A stretch of DNA of 64,000 nt, taken from an uncultured Aquimarina sp. (GTDB lineage: Bacteria > Bacteroidota > Bacteroidia > Flavobacteriales > Flavobacteriaceae). Each line of letters starts with the position of its first letter. Positions within the stretch are counted from its first letter, which is position 1. A model generated the notes under the pieces. That model searched no databases, had not been told where the DNA came from, and saw nothing but the letters and a program-made list of their open reading frames with translations. A program made the position numbers and the translations under genes. Below are positions 26,001 through 36,022 of this stretch, one piece after another. Where the stretch lies: NCBI GenBank assembly GCA_947493495.1, contig CANLRN010000002.1, positions 89,786 through 153,785 on the forward strand. Reading direction: 5' to 3'.

Positions 26001-26225
26001 ATATACATGGTTAATTTCTGGATTTAAAGATGGAACAACATCTGTAACTTCAAATCCTTCAATGTCTCCTTTAGTTAAACCAGCACTTTTTGAAGTGATT
26101 TTACTGGTGAGATAGTCTTTTACAATTTTCTCAATTTGTTGTTTTTGAGGATCATTTTGCTGTTGTGCGAAAATTATCTGCCCTATAAAAAATAAACACA
26201 AGGCAAACGAGTACATTTTTTTCAT
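23010..26225 (-). CDS. Secreted M36 (fungalysin) metalloprotease with lectin-like modules and T9SS tail
   Basis: The 1071-residue zinc protease degrades extracellular protein. In order: signal peptide (1-20), a fungalysin/thermolysin-type propeptide (about 25-200), the M36 catalytic domain (about 215-640) with HEYGHGIS, where His434, Glu435 and His438 are the zinc and catalytic residues, and an Ig-like domain (about 645-740). Then come an F5/8-type or fucolectin-like domain from about 747 (HIAIGKPATQSS, TNREVGWWRVDLQ), a beta/gamma-crystallin-like segment (about 890-975, ATLYTNCNYSGQNATFGIG), and a T9SS sorting domain (about 995-1071, FRIYPNPTTD). The lectin-like modules suggest binding to sugars or surfaces. 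A terminator lies just downstream. Confidence 0.92.
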   Translation of the reverse strand: MKKMYSFALCLFFIGQIIFAQQQNDPQKQQIEKIVKDYLTSKITSKSAGLTKGDIEGFEVTDVVPSLNPEINHVYANQKHNGIPIQNSAYKFTVKGNQVTWEINQFIENVAAKVTSTKASLPPEAAINALTADLGLKSATLSRSSKSPSGIMQFKDTGISDGDITATEVYKLNSKNELRLAYNITILEMDGNHWWNADVDAVTGKLIGPADDWVISCNFGDASHENHNHSHSILETKAVATVANAPAAFMPNSYNVFPLPVESPNHGNRAIVTNPSNTNASPFGWHDTNGSNGAEFTTTRGNNVWAQDDSNGNNGTGFSPDGGSTLEFNNPLNLNQQPSSYRSAAITNLFYWNNVMHDIWYQYGFDEASGNFQENNYGKGGRGSDSVNADAQDGSGTNNANFGTPPDGSNPRMQMFLWTNPTRDGDFDNVVIAHEYGHGISTRLVGGPSRNALGGSEQMGEGWSDWFGLMITMRPGDVGTTGRGVGTYVRGQPTSGRGIRPTQYSTNRSINNTDYADVNTLRRPHGVGYGFATILWDMTWGLIDAEGFDADLYNGTGGNNIAMALVIEGLKNTANNPGYVSGRDGILRADQDLYGGRYECIIWKAFAERGVGQDANENNNGGTNGQTDQTVSFVNPCDGGGGNQAPSVSFAEPTNNQVFDVSTNLSVTVNATDSDGSISNVRLFLNGDLVRQENILPYEWGAANQNDPSLQNLRAGTYTLRAVATDNDGATSESTITITVRSASANHIAIGKPATQSSTDFQGLASRAVDGDTNGNYGSRSVTHTNREVGWWRVDLQDIYDISSINVYNRTDCCSERISGASVYVGLINSTNPADYVRIGDLNNITLNAFPNIGRRARYIMVRRNNSDYLSLAEVEVQGTLARNNSVATLYTNCNYSGQNATFGIGTYSFQDFISRFPNDQLSSIRVPSGLKVTIYQHSLTGRTLELTADDSCFNNESFNDIASSIKIEEISNVDNNSFAGTDGEIDLENLFRIYPNPTTDVFEIFAGTNSTENISAIIYDILGSKKAQVQLIPGVNTISTKNFSLGAGIYLVEIKVQGQESRVEKLVIAQ

Positions 26226-26949
26226 TTTATAAAGTTTAAGTTTGTGTGCGCTAAATCTAATAAAAAGTTTAACGTTAAAAAATTAACTTTTATAAATTAA
26301 ACAAATACGTCATAAATGTGTAAATTATATATAAAATTGGATGATGTGTATGTGGCTTATTGATTGATAATTGCTTGATGTAAAAACTTAAATCCCCTTT
26401 ATTTTGGTTGTGTAGATTCTATAGATTATTTGATATTTAAGTGTTTTTTCCCTTAGTATTAGATGGTATTTAATCACCATCATTTTAATTTTTTCTAGAA
26501 TTCAAGAGCATATTTCACTTTTTTGATTAAGTTTTTTGATAAAATAATAAACAATTTCTGCATTTTATATTAGTTTTTATGATTTTTAGGTCCTTTTCAA
26601 GTTTAGCAGTTGATAATATTAGTAGTAAGTAGAATGATAGAAATTGATGATCAAAAAATCAATTTCATTATAGTACAAATGCCAAACTTTTCGGTTGAAA
26701 CCTTCATAACGGGGTTCCAATGTATAATTCAAGTTCAAATTAGATAGCTAAATCTGCTTGCTTAATTGATAGTTATGTATACTTGCTCCGAGAGAATTAC
26801 TATGAGTAGATTTTCAAACTCATGTAATTCATGATAGATGTACTTTTTTCTTAGAAACTGACAATTCTATATCTAAAAAAGCTTTTGGATGTATCTGAGA
26901 TTTCTGTATTCAAATATTTCAGATTTGTTAAAATCTCCTTAAATAGAAG
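26226..26949. other. Intergenic region with no gene
   Basis: This AT-rich stretch separates the fungalysin gene from the CocE-like hydrolase, which are divergent. It contains a 9-bp hairpin at 26640-26666 (GAAATTGAT/ATCAATTTC) without a T tail. I see no coding remnant or tRNA. It should hold the promoters for both flanking genes. Confidence 0.5.
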
Positions 26950-26978
26950 TTGCTGGAAATACCATTTTTTTATCTTCA
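26950..26978 (+). promoter_or_regulatory. Candidate promoter for the CocE-like hydrolase
   Basis: TTG at 26950-26952 and TATCTTCA at 26971-26978 are 18 nt apart, near the TTG-N19-TAnnTTTG pattern with two mismatches in the second box. It is 22 nt before the ATG. Confidence 0.4.
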
Positions 26979-27000
26979 TCGATAAACTAAACTTATATAA

Positions 27001-28902
27001 ATGCAATCCACTAAATTATTTGTATTCGGTATTATTTTTATTTTATTTTTTAACATCTCGTGTACTCAGAAAAAAGAAGCTTCTATATTAGATAATACAG
27101 AAATTAGTACTGATAAAACTTCAGAAGAAAATACATATTCTGTAAAAAACAATTACAACAAGCAAGAAATAGATATCCTAATGCGGGATGGGATTAAATT
27201 GCATACGACCATATATACCCCAAAAGATACAAGCAAACAATATCCGATATTGATGCAACGAACTCCATATAGCTCTAATCCCTATGGAGAAGATCAATAT
27301 AGATCTAAAATTGGTCCTAACGAATTTTTGATGAAAGAAGGAAATATTATCGTATATCAAGATGTACGTGGTCGATGGATGAGTGAAGGTGTATATGATA
27401 ATATGAGAGCGTATATTCCTAATAAAAAGGATAAAGAATTCGATGAGGCGAGTGATACATATGATACTATAGAATGGCTAGTAAACAATGTAGAAAACAA
27501 TAATGGAAAAGTTGGGATTTGGGGGATTTCATATCCTGGTTTTTATACTACCTATTCATTATTAGACGCACATCCTGCATTAAAGGCCGCTTCTCCCCAG
27601 GCTTGTATAGGAGATTTCTTTTTTGATGATTTCCATCATAATGGTGCTTTTTTATTGAGTTATTGGAGAGTGACAGCACTCTTCGGAAGTGAAAAAACAA
27701 CACCTGTGTCAGAACCGTGGTATTCATTTGCTGAACTACCTACTAAGGATCAATATCAATTTTTCTTAGACGTAGGTCCTCTAAGTAATTTAGATAAATA
27801 TTATGGAGAGGATAATGTATTTTGGAATCAGTTAAAAGAACATCCTAATTATGATGAGTTCTGGCAAAAAAGAGGGATTATTCAACATTTGAAAGATATA
27901 AAACCAGCCGTTATGGTAGTTGGTGGGCTGTTTGATGCAGAAGATTTATACGGACCTTTCGAGACTTATGAACATATAGAAAAAAACAGTACTAATTATA
28001 ACATTATGGTTTTTGGTCCTTGGAGTCACGGAGATTGGTCAAGAACTAATAAGCGCCAAGCGATAGGAAATGTATATTTTGGAGATGATATTTCCTTAGA
28101 TTTTCAGAAAAATGTAGAGACTAAATTTTTTAATCATTTTCTAAAAGGTACAGGAGATACAAATACCGACTTATCCGAAATTAGGATTTTTGATACCGGT
28201 AAAAAAGAATGGAATACATTCGATCAATGGCCAACAAAAAATGTAAAGAAAAAAACAATGTACCTTTCTGAAGGAGGATTAGCAGAAGGTTCAGGCGATG
28301 GATTTTCAGAATTTGTAAGTGATCCTAAAAAACCAGTTCCCTACTCAGAAGATATAAAGGTGGTATTTACACCGCGAAAATATATGACAGATGATCAGCG
28401 CTTTGCTGCACGTCGCCCAGATGTATTGGTCTATGAAACACCAGTACTTACAGAAGATATGACATTATCTGGAGAAGTAATGGCTAAGTTAAAAGTTGCC
28501 ACTTCTGGGACTGATGCAGATTGGGTGGTAAAACTGATAGATGTATATTCTGGAGATGAAGAAGATACAGAAGAGACACAAGAATATCTAAAAATGTCTA
28601 ATTATCACCTCATGGTGAGAAGTGAAGTATTACGAGGAAAATTTAGAAATAGCTTTAGTACACCCGAAGCTTTTATCCCTAATAAGAAAACGGATGTCAC
28701 TATAAAACTCCAAGATGTACACCATACGTTTAAGAAAGGGCATAAAATGCAAATTCAAGTACAAAGCACCTGGTTTCCTTTGATAGACATAAATCCACAG
28801 AAATTTGTGCCTAATATCTTCAAAGCAAAGGCAGAAGATTTTAAAAAACAAACTCATAAAATATTCCATGATTCTTCTATAGAAGTTCTTGTTTCAAAAT
28901 AA
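27001..28902 (+). CDS. CocE/NonD family hydrolase, lipoprotein (S15-like)
   Basis: The 633-residue product has a lipoprotein signal with lipobox NISC (Cys21). It carries the alpha/beta-hydrolase domain of the X-Pro dipeptidyl-peptidase (S15)/CocE family, then a C-terminal jelly-roll domain. The triad is readable: Ser177 in GISYPG, Asp312 in GGLFDAEDLYGP and His343 in GPWSHGDW. The N-terminal VLMRDG-type segment appears as DILMRDGIKLHTTIYTP. Family members hydrolyse X-Pro dipeptides, esters or glutaryl-acyl substrates, so the substrate is open. It is 31 bp upstream of the DUF885 gene in the same direction, suggesting a peptide-using pair on the envelope. Confidence 0.9.
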   Translation: MQSTKLFVFGIIFILFFNISCTQKKEASILDNTEISTDKTSEENTYSVKNNYNKQEIDILMRDGIKLHTTIYTPKDTSKQYPILMQRTPYSSNPYGEDQYRSKIGPNEFLMKEGNIIVYQDVRGRWMSEGVYDNMRAYIPNKKDKEFDEASDTYDTIEWLVNNVENNNGKVGIWGISYPGFYTTYSLLDAHPALKAASPQACIGDFFFDDFHHNGAFLLSYWRVTALFGSEKTTPVSEPWYSFAELPTKDQYQFFLDVGPLSNLDKYYGEDNVFWNQLKEHPNYDEFWQKRGIIQHLKDIKPAVMVVGGLFDAEDLYGPFETYEHIEKNSTNYNIMVFGPWSHGDWSRTNKRQAIGNVYFGDDISLDFQKNVETKFFNHFLKGTGDTNTDLSEIRIFDTGKKEWNTFDQWPTKNVKKKTMYLSEGGLAEGSGDGFSEFVSDPKKPVPYSEDIKVVFTPRKYMTDDQRFAARRPDVLVYETPVLTEDMTLSGEVMAKLKVATSGTDADWVVKLIDVYSGDEEDTEETQEYLKMSNYHLMVRSEVLRGKFRNSFSTPEAFIPNKKTDVTIKLQDVHHTFKKGHKMQIQVQSTWFPLIDINPQKFVPNIFKAKAEDFKKQTHKIFHDSSIEVLVSK

Positions 28903-28933
28903 TAATTAGCTAACCTTTTTTTAAATAGAAAAT

Positions 28934-30784
28934 ATGAGTACGTCAAAATTCAATATATTTATTTTTTCTTCTTTTTTTGTAATATATAGTAGTTGTAAAC
29001 AAGAAATTAAACCAGTAGTACCTGTAGTATCCGAAGAACAACTAATAGAAGAAAGTTCAAAAAAATTGAATGATTGGTTCGAAACTCAATTTCAAGATGA
29101 TCTCTCAGACTCCCCAATGTCACAAACATATATGGGGATAAAAACCGAAGATTATAGTAAATGGGATGATATTTCTTCTAAAAAAGCAGTAAAAGATCTC
29201 GAAAAAGCTAAAAAACGATTGGCGTATCTAAAAGATTCTGTAGATATTTCTCTACTTGATACTGCTACAGCTTTGAGTTATACGTTAATGAAACAAGATG
29301 TTGAAAACCAAATAGATGATTTTCAATATCGTTTATACAATTATCCTGTAAACCAAATGCGAGGTTTGCAATCATCTATTCCAGCTTTTTTAATCAATAT
29401 GCATAAGATAGAAAATAAAAGCGATGCAAAAGCGTATATTTCTAGATTACAAGGAATAAAACCATTGTTTTCTCAATTAATCGAAAATATTAAAATACGA
29501 GAAAAAAATGGAGTCGTTCCTCCAAAATTTGTTTTTGCAAGAGCATTGAGTGATAGTAGAAATCTCATCACAGGAGTACCATTTGATGAATCTAATAAGG
29601 AAAGTACTTTGTTAAAAGACTTTAAAAGTAAAATCACTAAATTAGAATTTACAGAAGAAGAAATTACTAGTTTAATTACTGAAGCGAAGAGCGCCTTACT
29701 GGATAGTGTAAAACCTGCGTATGATCATTTGATTACGATGCTTCAAGATCAAGAACAAAGAGCTACTGCCGATGATGGAGTATGGAAATTTCCTAAAGGC
29801 GATGCGTTTTATAACAATGCACTAAAACGCACTACTACGACAAATATGACCGCAGAAGAAATCCATCAATTAGGATTGAATGAAGTTGCTAGGATTCATC
29901 AGGAAATGAGAGATATAATGAAGCAAGTTAAGTATGAAGGGATGCTACAAGACTTTTTTATTTATATGAAAGAGGATAAACAATTTTATTATACCAATGA
30001 TGAAAAAGGAAAAGCTAGTTACCTAAGAGAAGCAGTTGCGCTTATTGATACTATGAAATCTAAATTAGACACGCTTTTTTTAACCAAGCCTAAAGCTGAT
30101 ATTATTGTTAAGGCTGTAGAACCTTTTAGAGAAAAGAATGCAGGAAAAGCATTTTATCAAAGAGGCACACCAGACGGATCAAGACCAGGTACATATTATG
30201 CAAATTTGTATGACATGCGAGCAATGCCAATCTATCAAATGGAAGCCTTAGCGTATCATGAAGGAATCCCAGGACATCATATGCAACGTTCTATAGCTCT
30301 TGAATTGGAAGATATTCCTAAATTCAGAAAATTTGGGGGATATACAGCATACACTGAAGGTTGGGGGTTGTATACCGAATTACTACCGAAGGAAATAGGA
30401 ATGTATAAAGACCCCTACTCAGATTTCGGGCGGCTAGCAATGGAGTTATGGAGAGCATGTCGTTTGGTAGTTGATACAGGGATACATACTAAGAAGTGGA
30501 GTAGAGAAGAAGGAATCAAATATTATACAGATAATACTCCAAATGCAGAAAGTGATGCCATAAAAATGGTAGAAAGACATATCGTAATGCCGAGTCAAGC
30601 TACAGCATATAAAATAGGAATGAATAAAATTCTAATGTTGCGAGAAGGAGCTAAACAAAAATTAGGCGAAGCTTTTGATATTAAAGAATTTCATGATGTT
30701 GTTCTTACCAATGGAGCTGTTCCTCTTACTATATTAGAAGAATTAATAGATCAATGGATCGCAAGTAAAAGCCCTCAATCATAA
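28934..30784 (+). CDS. DUF885 family lipoprotein, probable zinc carboxypeptidase
   Basis: The 616-residue product has lipobox YSSC (Cys21) and is otherwise helical. It carries HEGIPGHH at 442-449, the signature of DUF885, which resembles the HExxH gluzincins and is predicted to be a zinc peptidase. A downstream Glu-rich helix (AYTEGWGLYTELLPKEIG) supplies the third ligand in this family, and MRACR is replaced here by ELWRACRLVVDTGIH. Function is inferred from the motif. It follows the CocE-like hydrolase by 31 bp and they are likely cotranscribed; both should face the periplasm or outside. Confidence 0.88.
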   Translation: MSTSKFNIFIFSSFFVIYSSCKQEIKPVVPVVSEEQLIEESSKKLNDWFETQFQDDLSDSPMSQTYMGIKTEDYSKWDDISSKKAVKDLEKAKKRLAYLKDSVDISLLDTATALSYTLMKQDVENQIDDFQYRLYNYPVNQMRGLQSSIPAFLINMHKIENKSDAKAYISRLQGIKPLFSQLIENIKIREKNGVVPPKFVFARALSDSRNLITGVPFDESNKESTLLKDFKSKITKLEFTEEEITSLITEAKSALLDSVKPAYDHLITMLQDQEQRATADDGVWKFPKGDAFYNNALKRTTTTNMTAEEIHQLGLNEVARIHQEMRDIMKQVKYEGMLQDFFIYMKEDKQFYYTNDEKGKASYLREAVALIDTMKSKLDTLFLTKPKADIIVKAVEPFREKNAGKAFYQRGTPDGSRPGTYYANLYDMRAMPIYQMEALAYHEGIPGHHMQRSIALELEDIPKFRKFGGYTAYTEGWGLYTELLPKEIGMYKDPYSDFGRLAMELWRACRLVVDTGIHTKKWSREEGIKYYTDNTPNAESDAIKMVERHIVMPSQATAYKIGMNKILMLREGAKQKLGEAFDIKEFHDVVLTNGAVPLTILEELIDQWIASKSPQS

Positions 30785-30867
30785 AAACATAAAAAAGAAT
30801 TTTTAATATATTTAAAAATTATATAAACATTGCCTTATTTTCGATGTTCAGTTTGGCTTCTTCTTTG

Positions 30868-30875
30868 TATTTTTG
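30868..30875 (+). promoter_or_regulatory. -7 promoter element for pyrG
   Basis: TATTTTTG at 30868-30875 matches TAnnTTTG exactly, 39 nt before the pyrG ATG. A TTG at 30853-30855 is closer than the usual 19 nt, so the upstream box is uncertain. Confidence 0.45.
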
Positions 30876-30908
30876 CGCAAAATTGTAGTACCACAACGAA
30901 TTAGGTGA

Positions 30909-32552
<1,644 letters not shown>

Positions 32553-32607
32553 TCTAATTGGCTAGAAAATTGACAATAACATAAATATACAGTAATAATA
32601 AATTAGA

Positions 32608-32642
32608 AAGCCTTTCTGATATCTCAGACAAAGGTTTTTTTA
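32608..32642 (+). terminator. Hairpin with T run between pyrG and yidC
   Basis: CCTTTCTGATATCTCAGACAAAGG (32611-32634) folds into a stem-loop (CCTTT/AAAGG plus CTGA/TCAG with a small bulge) followed by seven T residues. It ends 12 bp before the yidC ATG. It may terminate most pyrG transcripts or act as an attenuator. Confidence 0.6.
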
Positions 32643-32653
32643 TACACGTATCA

Positions 32654-34540
32654 ATGGAAGAAAAAAAATTTGATCTCAATACAGTAATTGGTTTTATTTT
32701 AATTTTTGGGATTTTTGGAGTAATGATGTATATGAATCAACCTACTCCAGAAGAGATAGAAGCTGCAGAAAAAGAAAAACAAGAACAATTAGAAGTAGCT
32801 AAAGAAGTAAACCAAGAACAGCAAATAAATACCCAAGAAAGTAAAGCCATTGTTGCAAACCCTCAAGATTCTCTTGCAATGGAATCAGCCAAAGCACAAT
32901 TAGGAGCCTTTGCATATGCTGCTAGTTTACCATCTGCAATAGACACGTTTACTAAAATAGAGAATGAAGTTTTAAGTCTGAAAATTAATAATAGAGGAGG
33001 ATATATAGAAGAAGCATTGCTCAAAAATTTTAAAACCTACGACTCCGTTCCTTTATATATTATAAAAGATGGTAAAAATGCATCTTTTAATTTAAATTTT
33101 GGAACAACCGATAATAGAATACTCAATACAAAAGATTTGTTTTTTGAGCCTACTCTCTCTAAGAATGGAGAGAATACCATCTTATCTATGAAATTGAAAG
33201 TTTCTGAATCTCAATTTTTAGAATATAGATATGAGATGCAGCCTAATGAATATATGGTAGATTTTTCTATCCGGTCACAGGGATTACAACAAGTTTTTAA
33301 TAGTAGTCAAGCCATTACTTTAGATTGGAAATTACAAGCAATCAGACAGGCCAAAAGTGCTTCTTATGCCAACAGATATACAGATATTCATTATGAATAT
33401 GGAGGTGATAAAGATGATTATACGGGGCAAGGAGATTTTGATGAAGATACAGAAGAACAAGTTAGTTGGATTGGTTTTAAACAACATTTCTTTACCTCTG
33501 TTTTATTAACAGATACACCGTTTAAAACGGCAACCATGACATCTAAAAATGTTGCTAGTACTAGTGAGTTAGATGATAAAGATATAAAAGTAACGAAAGA
33601 GTTCGCTAGTACTATACCCTTGGAACTACAGGGAGGAGAATTAAGCTACAGTATGGATTGGTATTATGGCCCTACTGATTATAAGATTCTAAATGCATAC
33701 GATAGAAATTTAGATGAAATCGTTCCATTAGGGTGGGGGATTTTTGGATTTATAAACAGATATATATTTATTCCATTTTTTGGCTTCTTAAGTGGATTTT
33801 TAGCCCCAGGAATTGCTATTGTAGTGATGACAATAATTGTTCGTATCGTACTATCTCCTGTAACCTATAAATCATATGTGTCTCAAGCAAAAATGAAAAT
33901 ACTTAAGCCTGAGATAGCAGAGATAGGAGAGAAATATAAGGACAATGCTATGAAAAAACAGCAAGAGACCATGGCATTGTATAGCAAAGCAGGAGCTAGT
34001 CCAATGAGTGGTTGTTTACCTGCTTTAATGCAGATTCCAGTGTTTTATGCATTGTTTAATTTCTTTCCGAGTGCATTTGATTTAAGACAGAAAAGCTTTT
34101 TATGGGCAGATGATTTATCTAGTTATGATGCAATAGCGACCTTACCTTTTGAGATACCATTCTATGGAGATCATATTAGTTTGTTTCCAATATTAGCATC
34201 GATAGCAATTTTTATTTATATGATGATGACTACAGGACAGACGATGCAGACGCAACAACCAGGGATGCCTAATATGAAATTTATTATGTATCTGTCTCCA
34301 TTGATGATGTTGATTTTCTTTAATAATTATGCCAGTGGATTATCATTGTATTATTTTATTTCGAATTTAATTACGATAGGAATAATGTTAGTAATTAAGA
34401 ATGTGATTATTGATGAGGATAAAATACATGCTAAAATACAAGAGAATAAGAAAAAGCCTAAAAAACAAGGCAAGTTCCAAAAGAAAATGAAAGAATTGAT
34501 GGAACAAGCAGAGCAACAACAAAAAATAAGAAAAAAGTAA
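32654..34540 (+). CDS. yidC: Membrane protein insertase YidC (Oxa1 family)
   Basis: YidC inserts proteins into the inner membrane alone or with SecYEG. The 628 residues have an N-terminal anchor (VIGFILIFGIFGVMMYMN), a large periplasmic domain (about 60-340), and five C-terminal helices including GCLPALMQIPVFYALF (family signature) and NIKF-type MPNMKFIMYLSPLMMLIFF. A basic, Gln-rich cytoplasmic tail (KKPKKQGKFQKKMKELMEQA) binds ribosomes in many family members. It is downstream of pyrG and convergent with the FAS1 lipoprotein. Confidence 0.95.
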   Translation: MEEKKFDLNTVIGFILIFGIFGVMMYMNQPTPEEIEAAEKEKQEQLEVAKEVNQEQQINTQESKAIVANPQDSLAMESAKAQLGAFAYAASLPSAIDTFTKIENEVLSLKINNRGGYIEEALLKNFKTYDSVPLYIIKDGKNASFNLNFGTTDNRILNTKDLFFEPTLSKNGENTILSMKLKVSESQFLEYRYEMQPNEYMVDFSIRSQGLQQVFNSSQAITLDWKLQAIRQAKSASYANRYTDIHYEYGGDKDDYTGQGDFDEDTEEQVSWIGFKQHFFTSVLLTDTPFKTATMTSKNVASTSELDDKDIKVTKEFASTIPLELQGGELSYSMDWYYGPTDYKILNAYDRNLDEIVPLGWGIFGFINRYIFIPFFGFLSGFLAPGIAIVVMTIIVRIVLSPVTYKSYVSQAKMKILKPEIAEIGEKYKDNAMKKQQETMALYSKAGASPMSGCLPALMQIPVFYALFNFFPSAFDLRQKSFLWADDLSSYDAIATLPFEIPFYGDHISLFPILASIAIFIYMMMTTGQTMQTQQPGMPNMKFIMYLSPLMMLIFFNNYASGLSLYYFISNLITIGIMLVIKNVIIDEDKIHAKIQENKKKPKKQGKFQKKMKELMEQAEQQQKIRKK

Positions 34541-34552
34541 AAAGAAAGAAGT

Positions 34553-34591
34553 AAAAAAGCCTCATTTTGTTTATAAATGAGGCTTTTTTTT
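34553..34591. terminator. Bidirectional terminator between yidC and the FAS1 gene
   Basis: GCCTCATTT (34559-34567) pairs exactly with AAATGAGGC (34575-34583); eight T follow on the plus strand and six A precede on the left, so it works in both directions for the two convergent genes. Confidence 0.8.
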
Positions 34592-34608
34592 ATCTCTTTT
34601 TTTATTAT

Positions 34609-35598
34609 TTATCTACCTCCGGTAGAAAGTATAGGTTGTAATAAAACAGTATCTATTGCGTGGATAACACCATTAGTTGCTTGAATATCTGTAGCAATTA
34701 TAGTACTTACATTCGCTGGGTCTGATCCATCAGAAACAGTCTTAGCAGTAGCATCTACAGATACTTCCCCACCTAGAGTAGTCACTTCTCCATCAGTTAA
34801 GTCGGCTTCTGTAACATTAGCACCAGAAATTACATGGAGATTCAAAGCAGTTTGTAATGCCATCTCTGGGATATCACCAGGTACAGTCCAAGTAGGATCA
34901 GTAGCCAGTAGCGTATCAAAAGCGGCGTTGTTAGGAGCAAGTATCGTAAATGGGCCATCTCCTTGTAAAGTAGTAACATAATCAAAATTATGAGCGGTCA
35001 ATGCTTCTACAAGTCTAGAAAAATTAGGATCAGCAGTAGCAAACGTAGTAACATCTGGTAGACCAATCACTGCATCTATTTTATGTATAATACCATTAGA
35101 TGCTCTAATATCTGCCATAGTGACTGCTGGGCCTCCATTAAAGATAACTCCATCAGAAGTATTATAATACATACTGATAGCGGCTCCATTAGGTCCAACA
35201 GCAGCAGCAGTTGGTATGTATCCTGCGCTATTAGAAATTAAAGCTGCAGATGTAACTTCTCCAGGGATGACATGATTTAATAATATTTGCTGTAATGCAT
35301 CAGTTGGCACAGCAGAAATATCTGCATATCCATTATCAGTTAGAAATGCTTCCATAGCAGTATTAGTAGGAGCCAAAACAGTAAAAGGTCCAGTACCATT
35401 AAGAATAGAGACTAAATCTCCATCAGCAGCTCCAAGTGCTGCGACCAGAAGGGATAAATCTGAATCTGTAGTGGCAGTTTCTACAATATTAGTAGAAGGG
35501 ATAACAACATCTCCGTCATCATCGTTACTACATGAGGTAATGTTTGTAATCAATATAGCAATGAATGCTACACGGATAATTTTTGAAATAATTTTCAT
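34609..35598 (-). CDS. Lipoprotein with two fasciclin (FAS1) domains
   Basis: The 329-residue product has lipobox ITSC (Cys23) and an acidic spacer (SNDDDGD). Two FAS1 domains follow, about 40-178 and 182-322. Each has the FAS1 H1 motif (GPFTVLAPTNTAMEAF; GPFTILAPNNAAFDTL) and the H2 motif (NGIIHKIDAVIGLP; NGVIHAIDTVLLQP). FAS1 domains mediate adhesion or matrix contacts on the cell surface. The gene is single. A hairpin, GTTCGA/TCGAAC, lies at 35626-35641, 28-43 nt upstream of its start. Confidence 0.93.
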   Translation of the reverse strand: MKIISKIIRVAFIAILITNITSCSNDDDGDVVIPSTNIVETATTDSDLSLLVAALGAADGDLVSILNGTGPFTVLAPTNTAMEAFLTDNGYADISAVPTDALQQILLNHVIPGEVTSAALISNSAGYIPTAAAVGPNGAAISMYYNTSDGVIFNGGPAVTMADIRASNGIIHKIDAVIGLPDVTTFATADPNFSRLVEALTAHNFDYVTTLQGDGPFTILAPNNAAFDTLLATDPTWTVPGDIPEMALQTALNLHVISGANVTEADLTDGEVTTLGGEVSVDATAKTVSDGSDPANVSTIIATDIQATNGVIHAIDTVLLQPILSTGGR

Positions 35599-36022
35599 AC
35601 TTTTTGATTTTTAATAATAAAGTTTGTTCGATGTGTCGAACGGTAGCTGAGTTTTATATATTTCCATAAAGTTGTTAAACTAAAGTTAACAGAATGCATT
35701 TTTAATATATCCATGCTATTTTTTTAGAAACCTTAATGTTTTTTTTGTAGGATTGATCAATACAATGTTAGTGCTTTACAGAGTTTAGTAGACACACATA
35801 ATTAGCTAATAGCTTAAGAAATTAAAATATTGCATAAAAAATATCGTTTCAGATAATTGTATAAAAATTGCTAGATCATTATGCTATACATCTTATTTTT
35901 TTGATTTATGTATATTTATGTTTTCTAAATGGTACACTTTTTGGATATAGAATTAATGAATGCCAAATTAATTGAACCGTAATTTTTTAGGTAATGAATA
36001 TTGTCTTAAACTAAATATAATT
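35599..36022. other. Intergenic region with a palindrome near the FAS1 start
   Basis: This region lies between divergent genes. A perfect 6-bp hairpin, GTTCGA-TGTG-TCGAAC, at 35626-35641, is the only structure I see; it may be a leader hairpin or operator for the FAS1 gene. The rest is AT-rich without a gene. Confidence 0.45.

Noticed and set aside
26885..27091. ORF overlapping the start of the CocE-like hydrolase
   Set aside because: It covers the promoter and start of the hydrolase in another frame and has no family signature.
35972..36022. TTG start 51 bp upstream of the MORN protein
   Set aside because: The extra 17 residues precede a complete signal peptide that starts at ATG 36023.
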